From positions 38,896,108 through 38,960,107 of the forward strand of contig CM028378.1 in assembly GCA_013146195.2 (NCBI GenBank): a stretch of DNA of 64,000 nt, written 5' to 3'. The position numbers and the translations under genes are program-made. The notes under the pieces are model-generated. The model was not told where the DNA came from, made no database searches, and saw only the letters and a list, made by a program, of their open reading frames with translations. How positions within the stretch are numbered: position 1 is the first letter of the stretch; each line of letters opens with the position of its first letter. Of this stretch, positions 56,071 to 64,000 are shown in pieces. This DNA is from Codonopsis lanceolata (Eukaryota; Streptophyta; Magnoliopsida; Asterales; Campanulaceae).

Positions 56071-57412
56071 GGTGTACGGTTAATTATTAAATTTTATTTA
56101 ATGCATATTATATCATATATTTTCTCGTTTTGGGTAAATAATCTCATGTATTATTTTGTTTACATAAATAATCATTTAAAAAAATATGCTTAATTTTTTT
56201 TTTATAATCTTTCATCTTTATCATCCAATTGCATTGTAAGTATAATGGTTGTGGTTAAGTATTTTTATTTATTTATTATCAACTTCAATATTACTTATAT
56301 ATGTTTTAATTTACTTCGGAAGCTAATATGTAATGAGTTACTATATAAAGATAAATATTTTGTATTCGGCTCCAGTAGAATTATTCAATCTTAATTTTAT
56401 TTTGTATTCGCCAAATTTACTTATAAAAAAAAGTTAGTTGACCATCAAATTTTTTATCTGTGTCATAAAAAATAACAATGACTTAAATTGAAATATATGT
56501 GCAATTATAATAATCATTGTGTATATAATATCAATATTTCAACCCAAAATTAAATTTTATTGTAATGTGACTATAATTTTTATTGCTTATGTCCGTTTAA
56601 TTCTTAGCTTTGTCACTTGATTTTTTTAAAACTTGAATTTATAGTGCACACATGTTACCAAAAACATATCCATCCGGTCAAAAAATAAATTTGATTGAGT
56701 ATATTCATTGCAAATTGTTTTAGCAAATGAAGAATAACATTTTTCAGCAATTATTTAATGCTTATTTTTCTTTATATTTGTAGGTAGTATACATTTTCAA
56801 TACTTTAAATTATGAAAAGTCAAAAAATTGTTCGTTTAAAAATCTTATTTTTATAATGTTTCAAACTCCAAAATTCAGATGACGCCTCACTTTTTCTCTC
56901 TATCCACATAAATTCTTTTGACCCCAAACTCCTCCTTCCAATAATGTCAAAAAAAATAATAATGAATCGATGTTCATAATATTTCAGAATCACGGTGAAT
57001 TTTCTAAAAAATTGAATCGCGGTTCATAATTTTTTGAATTGTGGTTCATAATATTTCGGAATCGCGATGACTTTTCAAAAAAATTTGAATCGTGGTGCAT
57101 TTTCAAATGCACAGACACACACAAACATTTCTCAATTCTCATTGAAAATGCAATAATGGCGGATTACTTGGCTTTATTGTCAACTAGCTTCTAGAAAATC
57201 CCATCGGCGGTTGTGCCGGCGATGTTAGATTGTATGATTGTCGCTTCCTCAACAAGCTCATATCCAGTTTATTCAAATTCTTTATGTTGTCTATAATCCT
57301 GGTATTTTCTTCTTATTTGGTGCAAGTTGTTTTTCGACCTATGTTTGTGAAGCTTAATATTTATGGGTTTCTGAGCTTTTTGGGTCGTGTTTGGAGTATG
57401 TGAAAAGAAAAA
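56071..57412. other. Intergenic, AT-rich, no gene recognised
   Basis: Nothing coding. At 56960-57105 there are four loose repeats of GAATCGCGGTTCATAATATT, akin in flavour to 31500-31890. Confidence 0.5.
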
Positions 57413-58895
57413 GGGTGAAATGCAAAAAATGGTCCCTTGACTATAGGCCTCTCACAGTTTTAGTCCCTCAACAATTTTTTTTGTCAAATCTGGGTCCTTT
57501 AAGTATTAAATTTTTACAGCGTTAGTCCTTTTGATGGATGTCGTTAACGAAATACTGTTAAGTTACTCAGATGCATTTAGTAAGGGCTAAAATGAATTTT
57601 TTTCAAACTTAACTTATCTCAAAATTTACAAATGAATCCCTAGAGTTTAAAAAAATGTCTATAATTAATCCAGCTAAGAGAACATACAGAATGACACTAC
57701 ATGACCACAAATCGACTTTTGCTCCGTCGTATCCTTTCTTTCCAATCACCTTTGGCGCAACGTACACCGGCGTACAACATGTGGTGTGCAACAACCCATC
57801 CTGCCAATGATGATCGACAAACATGCTCAGTCCGAAATTTATTACCTTCAAATTATCTTCGTCGTCTAGCAAGAGATTTGCAGGCTTCAAATCGCAATGA
57901 TAGACGCTGTGACTATGGTAGAAATCGACAACCGAGATAAGTTGTTGGAAGTAAGCTCTGGTCGCGTATTCACGAAGCCGACCTTTTACAATTTTCAAGA
58001 ATCATTCGCCGTCTCGAAGGAGCTCCATAGCGAAGTAGATCTTTGATTTTCTCTTCATTACCTGGTGAAGCTCAACAATGTTTGAATACTGCACCATTTT
58101 CATAACATAGATTTCACACTTGATTTGTTCCATCATTCCAACCTTAATCACCTTCCCTTTCTCAATAACCTTCATCGTCACACTCTTTCCACTACTCAAG
58201 TTGCGCGCGTGGTACACCTCTGCGAACGTGCCGATTTGTGGTCATGCGTTGTCATTTTGTGCTCACCGCTCCAACTTCAGGGCAGATTACTTCTACCGCC
58301 CTTCCCTATCTCTCACTTCTCCATCTCCGCACGAGACTCGCCTTCTTCATCTCAATCGTCATCCTTCATTCTCCGTTACCGACCCAACAACCCAATAATG
58401 GGTTATCTTTATCTGATTCCGACCAAACCCCTTTCATCTCCGGCTTGCTCCATCTTTCTCTCTGGTCTTGATCTCCAAATTCGACTGAGATCCTTATCTC
58501 CAGGTAAATTTCAACTCATGTGAGTTCTTGGAAACATAGTTCAGCTGTGTTTCTCTCTCCCTTGCCCAAATGCATCACACCAGTCATCAGGTATGATCTT
58601 TCTATAAGTTAGGTTTGAAAATTTTGATATAAGTTAGGTATGATCTTAGAGTCATTTTTTAAACTCTAGATATTACTTTGTAAATTTTTATATAAGTTAG
58701 GTTTGAAAAAAAATTCATTTCAATCCTTACAAAATGCACATGGGCAACTTAACGGTATTTCACTAACGAGATCCATCAAAATGGTTGATGCTATAAAAAT
58801 TTAATACTCAAAAGACCTAGATTTGACAAAAAAAAAGTTAAGGGGCTAAAACTGTGAGAGGCCTATTGTCAATGGACCATTTATGCGTTTCACCC
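57413..58895. mobile_element. Pack-MULE, 1483 bp, carrying a CIPK-like kinase fragment
   Basis: TIRs of about 200 bp: left 57413-57615, right 58690-58895. Both read GGGTGAAA-GCA-AAATGGTCC, AGGCCTCTCACAGTTTTAG, TTGTCAAATCT-GGTC and TTTGATGGAT-TCGTTA from the tips inward. A perfect 9-bp TSD AAAGAAAAA flanks it (57404-57412 and 58896-58904), the Mutator length. No transposase. The interior is a host kinase fragment (minus) and a further C/T-rich segment (58245-58580). Confidence 0.93.
57653..58244 (-). pseudogene. Captured CIPK/SnRK3-type protein kinase fragment
   Basis: Minus strand, one frame broken by a TGA at 57999-58001. It follows the kinase domain from the glycine loop (IGTFAEVYHARNLSSGK) through the Lys region (VTMKVIEKGKV), [30 protein letters not shown], to [13 protein letters not shown] and ILYVLLAG, where similarity ends close to the TIR. 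The wording is that of CBL-interacting kinases. Key residues are lost: HRD is HCD, DFG is NFG, APE is APK, and the regulatory NAF region is absent. No introns interrupt it, as in the intron-poor CIPK clade or a retroposed source. It cannot code for an active kinase. Confidence 0.88.
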
Positions 58896-59778
58896 AAAGA
58901 AAAAAAAACAGAACTTTTGATTATTTTGCCGGTTTGTGGTTTTGGGTATTTGTTCATAGCTGGGTTCTTTATTAATCTAGCTGTTTTTGGCAGTAAGTTG
59001 GGCTTTGGGAAGACCAGAGGTGTTTGTGGGTTTGTCTGTGTTTTTGTAGATTAGTTATTAGTAGTTAAGAATACCGCTTGGAACTCAATCATCGTAACCG
59101 TTTTAGAGAAAAAATGAAGACTGGAGGGAGGAGAAGGAAGCTGAATTTCAGCCAGATTTATACATTTAAACGTGGAAGACAGAGTTTCAAATGAGAGCAT
59201 TCACAAATTGGAGGGCCTGGGTTTTCAACCATTAACATTACTAAGGGTAAATTTGAGATTTCAATTAAATTTTGAAGGAAAAACTCATGGTAACCCCATA
59301 AGGGGGGAATCTCACCGCAAAAATTGAGTTCAATGACCAAACAAATACAGAAAAAAACAGTGGGACCAAAGGCATATTTTGTGGGACCAAAAAATATATT
59401 AATCCTATTTATTACATCAATTATATTTCGAACACTACGATAATACGAGTTAGAACTTATATGGTATTGCTACAAGTTTTAAACGTTAATGTCATTAGAT
59501 CAAATCTACTTACATTTCTAGATCGTTAGATCAAATATGTTTTTCAAGTAATGACATAAACATTACAAATCATCCCAAACTTAATTATCTAAATGCTATA
59601 ATACTAGAGCTCGTAATAATACTATAAAATTTAGCTCGGAATATCATTTACTTTATATTTCAAATGATGTACTTCCTTCCTCTAGATAAAAAGGTACAAG
59701 TGTTTTTATAAAAAATAAAATAAAATTATAATGAGGATCACTTTAAAAAAAAAAAAAGTGCAAAACACTCAAACAATA
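58896..59778. other. Intergenic with a truncated MULE end
   Basis: No gene. Contains the element remnant at 59241-59405. The 66-codon + frame at 58854-59054 has no known domain. Confidence 0.5.
59241..59405. mobile_element. Truncated right end of the 7721-8703 MULE family
   Basis: AAGGGTAAATTTGAGATTTC, then ATGGTAAC, GGGGG-ATCTCAC-GCAAAAA and GGGACCAAA follow the order of 8535-8703. The left half is absent. Confidence 0.7.
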
Positions 59779-60017
59779 CTCCCTCAGTTCAGACAAAGAA
59801 TCCACTATACTATTTTGAGATGTTTCCCTCTAAAAGTCCACTTTAAAAAATTATGCTTACAATTTCTATAACATTTCATCTTTACCTTCCATTTGTGTTG
59901 TAAGTACATTATTTGTGCTTAACTATTTTTATAATTATGTATAACTTTAATGACATTAGTATTTTCATTAATAATTAGACTTTTCAAATGAGGACTGTTT
60001 GAGTGGAACGGATGGAG
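59779..60017. mobile_element. Stowaway MITE, 239 bp
   Basis: Left CTCCCTCAGTTCAGACAAAG and right (reverse complement) CTCCATCCGTTCCACTCAAA, flanked by TA. Confidence 0.8.
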
Positions 60018-60189
60018 TAATACTTTTGTCTAATTTAAAAATATTATAGTTATATTTTCTCAAACTTAATAAAATTATGTTTACTGTCAATTTAAAATTG
60101 ATTAAATACATAAAACATCAATACATATTTTTTCTATTGGGAGTACTGTACATTCTCTTAAGACCCAAGACTTTATTTTGGGTAGTTTT

Positions 60190-61150
60190 TGTTAGAAATT
60201 CTTAGTTTATGAATATGGTTTTAGCCAACTTGGTTGGTTTCCTTTGGGAGGTCATGCGTGGGTTGACTAATGTTCAATGAGTCATAAACTATGAAATTCA
60301 AAGTTGTAATTTAGTGGTTAAAATCCATTGTTCAAAGACGTATTAATTGGGAAGTATATTATTTTAAGTATTTGATACTTGTAGTAATTATGGTTTTTCC
60401 AATTTAAGTAAGAGAGATGAAGTTGTGTATTATCTAACTACACGATTTGTGAACTTATTGTTCAAAACAAATAAGGTAGTAAGCAATTAAGCTCATTTGA
60501 ACTCTTATCTTTTATACTAAAGTATTTGAAAGTTTCTAACGAGCTACTTTCTGATCTAACAAATCCTAACAAGGTTAATCTTAGTATTAGTGAATTGGGA
60601 CTTAGTGCCAATTCCTAAACTTAGAAGTCTTGTTCAACAACCATAAGTTTAACAGGGGCCATAATGAAAAGTAAATGTAAAGAACTAATGATTACACTTT
60701 ATGTGTAATTATTAGTTTTTGTGGGTTTTCCTTTTCTCTTGCTTGGCTTTTAGTAAGGGTTTTTTTTGGGAAATGTAAAGAGGGTAGCGGCAACATGTTA
60801 TATAACCATGCTGTTGTGCTATCATTTTTTATCTCTCCACCCGTTGCTATGTTCTTATTTGTTAATCCATGTGACGAAACGAGCAAAATCTAGCTTAATG
60901 AGATAACAGTTAAAGTGAACATAATCTTGTGTGTGGATTAGATATGTGTTCTGTGATCGTTTTATCCACGGAGGAAATTGTCGGTGCCCGAAATCGCACG
61001 AGTAAGGGGCAAGATTTTCTCTACGGCAAGTCTGTTTACAGGCGACTCGATCTGATAAGTCTACCAACTATTATTTAATTTTTATGTTATTGACATGCAA
61101 TTCATGTTTGAGATGTATGTTGTTATTGACTGAAATTGCTATTTCCAACA
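60190..61150 (+). repeat. Candidate 5' LTR of the decayed Copia
   Basis: Starts TGTTAGAAA and ends TTTCCAACA, an inverted pair with one mismatch. Contains a TATA-like TGTTATATAACC near 60796. The sequence after it (ATCGTAGAGA) is at best a decayed primer site. No second LTR is available to confirm it. Confidence 0.4.
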
Positions 61151-61799
61151 ATCGTAGAGAAAATCTATTTTTTTCGTTGATAATCTTGTATCATGCTAGT
61201 AATTGTCAATTGTTAGGGGATGATTGGTGTAATGATTTTAATAGACATGTAAATTTGTTCAAGCTAGAAAATTCTTGAAAAAGTATTTTGTTTAGGACGT
61301 GAATTTGGTTTCCTATTAAAAATATATTTATTTGCGCATATCACTATTTGTTTTATATGAAATTGATTCTCTGTTAGAAGTTACAGTTAATTTATAAGTG
61401 ACTAGTACGAAGTGTATTTTTTTTATTTAGTGAAAATTACTCTTTGTTGGGTATTGTTTCTCATTACTAACTGTAAAAGGTTTTGGGAAAATGGAATAAA
61501 ATATTATAACTATTAATTCGTTGTTGCAAAATATTTTTTACTCCAAGTTTTATAGTTTCATGTTTTTTTAAAGGGAAATAGTGACTGAATACATGAATGT
61601 TTTATCAACTTTTTATGTTCTTATAGAAGCTGATATGAGATTTTTCGAAACCTCGAGTATATTCAACTATTGATAAATTTCATAGTTTTGTGTTGGATTT
61701 ATTCTATATCTCAAAATTGTATAGGGAAATTGTGTCTCATAATTGATAATCGCCAAAAGAGCATAACAATCGTTATTGTCACGATATGGGCCAAGAATA

Positions 61800-61860
61800 A
61801 ATTTTATAAGAAATCAAAATTGAATCAACGGTGTTGGTATTATGGACATGATATATATTA
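61800..61860 (+). pseudogene. Relic Gag zinc knuckle
   Basis: The + frame reads KKSKLNQRCWYYGHDIY then a stop, where C-x2-C-x4-H would be expected after a lysine-rich stretch. The second Cys is Tyr. Confidence 0.4.
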
Positions 61861-62609
61861 GTCATATAAAACTGTTAGTTCACGGTAACTAATGTTTTAC
61901 GAGGTTCATTAGTATAATAGAAGTCAAGTATTTAGTGTTTGAGGACACTTGTTGTTCTTACCTATGTCTTTATGGATAACGGGACAATTGATTATCTTGA
62001 TTCTATTACCAAAGATATTGCTATTTATATGATTTTAAATCCTAAATCTCTATTCTATTTGTGAGTCTCAAAAGAAGTTGGTTGACATATAAACAAATGT
62101 GTCATTTTTTTTCTAAACATTTGTTTTTGTCATATACTAACATGAAATTGAGTCCATGTATGATTAGAGAGTATTTTAAAGTTAAATCGCAATAAGGTTG
62201 TAGTTTTGAATTGTATTAACTTTTGTGAGTGATTGATACGTGTCTGATTGAATGTGTAATTATTCGGCATAGTTGAGTGGAATATTTAAATTATGATTCT
62301 GTTATAGAATAATATATTTAAATATAATTCATGAGCATGCTTTTCTTCGTAAATCCAAATATCTATATATATGTTGATTATAAATTAGTTGGGAAACTTT
62401 TCACTATTTGGAAAGTAATACAGTAATACTAGATTTAATCCATATTGATACTTGTAATTTGAAAAGCGTATAGATTAAACACATGTGAAATACGATATCC
62501 TTTTTGTTGATGATTGTTGTAGAATAGTGATAGATTTACTTGTTTTCAAGTAGAAATTGAAGCTAAAATACAAACTAGCAAGAGATTTCACAGTTACACT
62601 TTAAGCACT

Positions 62610-63260
62610 TCTTAGTGTAATGGGAGAGCAAAACAAAAGATAAGAACCTTAAAGATATGAGTAACAATCTACTTTGAAGTTTTGGATTACCTAAAGTATA
62701 TTTAGGAAAAACTTTGAATGCGACTCGTCGTATTCTGAATATAGTCATTCCTAATTATAAAGAGAGTAATCCGATCAAACTTTGGAAAAGTAGGAAAATT
62801 TAGCTTGATGTACCTTGAAATGTGGGGGTATCTTGTAAAGGTACTTGTTAACACATATGGTAAAGCTAGATTACAAAATTGTTGGTACGATATTTTTGGG
62901 TTACATGGAAAATGATTATGCTTACTGTTTCAGTTATTAAAAAAATCTTAAGCATAGTTGTTGATCAAATTTTTTGAATTCGTGATGCAACATTCTTTGT
63001 AAATTGAAGGCTCTAACGATTCTGATCCTACATCTAGTTCAATTCCTAATGTTGGGGAATTGATGACAAAATGTGGGGGTTGTTCTAAATAGTTCCAACT
63101 CTTATTAGTCGGAGAACATAGGAGTAAGAGTAGGATTGTTAAGGGTTTTGAGAGTTTATATCACATTCAAAATCGAGAACATTCCTATAACTTTCGTGGA
63201 TGCTAGGTTTCACATGAAGCTAAACATTGGAAGGAAGTGGTAAAGTGTAATGAATTCTTT
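62610..63260 (+). pseudogene. Relic integrase end and RT lead-in
   Basis: Pieces in order: NGRAKQKIRTLKDM (from NGVAER-NRTL), ILNIVIPNYKESNPIKLWKS (from LNRVP-K-PYELW), LEMWGYLVKVLV (from L-VWGC-AKV), then SNDSDPTSSSIPN and EAKHWKEVVK (from WKEA) at about 63220. Several in-frame stops. Confidence 0.65.
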
Positions 63261-64000
63261 TGTCTCTAATCGAACGTGAGAATTATCAAGCTTACTTCTA
63301 GGTATACTATGATTGGATGTAATGAACTCTTTAGAGGTAACTTAGACTTGTGTAACTGTTTTGAAAAGTAACGGTTAGTTTGGTTGCCTAAGGAGTTTGA
63401 ACTTATAAAAGAATTATATATTTTTTATATGTAGTTTTTGGTTACCTGTTTGACTACAGTTGATATTCTTTAAGCATGTGCATCTTTATATATTTTTTTT
63501 ATTCTTCGTATTGTCGACAAGATTGTGTGTCGTCATGGCTCTTCAAGAAAAATATGTTTAGATTTGCTAAAGAACTTGTAGATTTTTGTGGTAATATTAA
63601 AGTTCGCAAACTCATTAAAATTACTATATGGATTTTAAAAGTCTAGAGTAATGGCATGAAAATCATAATAATAGTAGTTTATTATATGGCTTCCATTACT
63701 GAGTGGCAATTGTTTCTACAACATGGTAAAGTGATTTATATTTTGTGTTTTGCCAAGTTGATTGTATTCGTTATGTGGTTATTGAGATAATTAATAAGAC
63801 AAAAATTATTCTTAAAATAGTAAGTTTGGAATAAAGGATAAAAAAATGTTGGTAACGTGATTCTTGGACTATTGTTGATTCATTAAGTTGATGTTATAAA
63901 TATTCTCAATATATTATACCAAAAGTATAATAATGAGAATTTGGATCATATGAATAGTAGAATCGTTAAACACGTAATGGTCCTTTTGTAACTTATAGTA

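Larger units (their letters stand above)
60190..64000 (+). mobile_element. Decayed Copia retrotransposon, continues past the window
   Basis: On +: a candidate LTR (60190-61150), a relic Gag knuckle (about 61800-61860), integrase-like pieces (62610-62960) and the lead-in to RT (63000-63260). Many stops and shifts make it old. The order knuckle, integrase, RT is that of Copia. Confidence 0.7.

Noticed and set aside
58125..58523. 132-codon + frame opposite the kinase fragment
   Set aside because: Its first half is the antisense shadow of the kinase piece.
58854..59054. 66-codon + frame with a hydrophobic stretch
   Set aside because: It starts in the MULE TIR, has no homologue I recognise, and no promoter or splice context.

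Overview
The window is nuclear DNA of a flowering plant, most likely a eudicot (possibly an asterid, though that is a guess). The evidence is genes with GT-AG introns, a RADIALIS-like gene, a plant-type nuclear gene for mitochondrial ribosomal protein L6, a plant Maf-like gene, and a dense, nested load of plant transposons. No bacterial-style operon, CRISPR array or organellar gene was seen. About four fifths of the window is transposon-derived or unassigned AT-rich DNA.

Host genes. Three are supported. (1) A small single-SANT RADIALIS-like gene on + at 10378-10806, two exons, 100 residues, with a TATA box. (2) Mitochondrial ribosomal protein L6 on - at 11848-12156 (102 residues), with a probable 5'UTR exon 3.2 kb upstream near 15373. 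(3) A ten-exon Maf-family nucleotide pyrophosphatase gene on - at 24986-29261. Its exons 4 and 5 are similar tandem duplicates in the same phase and look mutually exclusive. They are ordinary, unrelated housekeeping or developmental genes lying between transposon islands.

Layout. 1-3950 is a - strand Copia element cut by the window edge (5'LTR, tRNA-Met primer site, gag, protease, integrase). 4457-6325 is a probable non-autonomous Helitron. 7721-8703 is a Mutator-like (MULE) element with long TIRs. 10263-15480 holds the RADIALIS-like and L6 genes. 15649-24396 is a nest of hAT-like, MULE and Stowaway elements, two of them with GTGACAC minisatellite cores. 24986-29261 is the Maf gene, with a 758-bp hAT MITE (8-bp TSD) 177 bp upstream. 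32420-36727 is a 4.3-kb solo LTR flanked by a perfect 5-bp TSD. 36783-51877 is a - strand Sirevirus-type Copia element. It has an extra gene between pol and the 3'LTR, with its own plant-like leader and an intron directly after the ATG. Its pol region appears twice around a 100-N gap, which looks like an assembly fault. 57413-58895 is a Pack-MULE carrying a broken CIPK-type kinase fragment with a perfect 9-bp TSD. 60190 to the end is an old, heavily decayed + strand Copia element.

The most interesting points are the duplicated Maf exons, the intron-bearing extra gene of the Sirevirus, the Pack-MULE kinase capture, the minisatellite-cored MULE family, and CAG/CTG-centred differences between the two pol copies. 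The last of these suggest long-read base-calling errors at methylated CHG sites.
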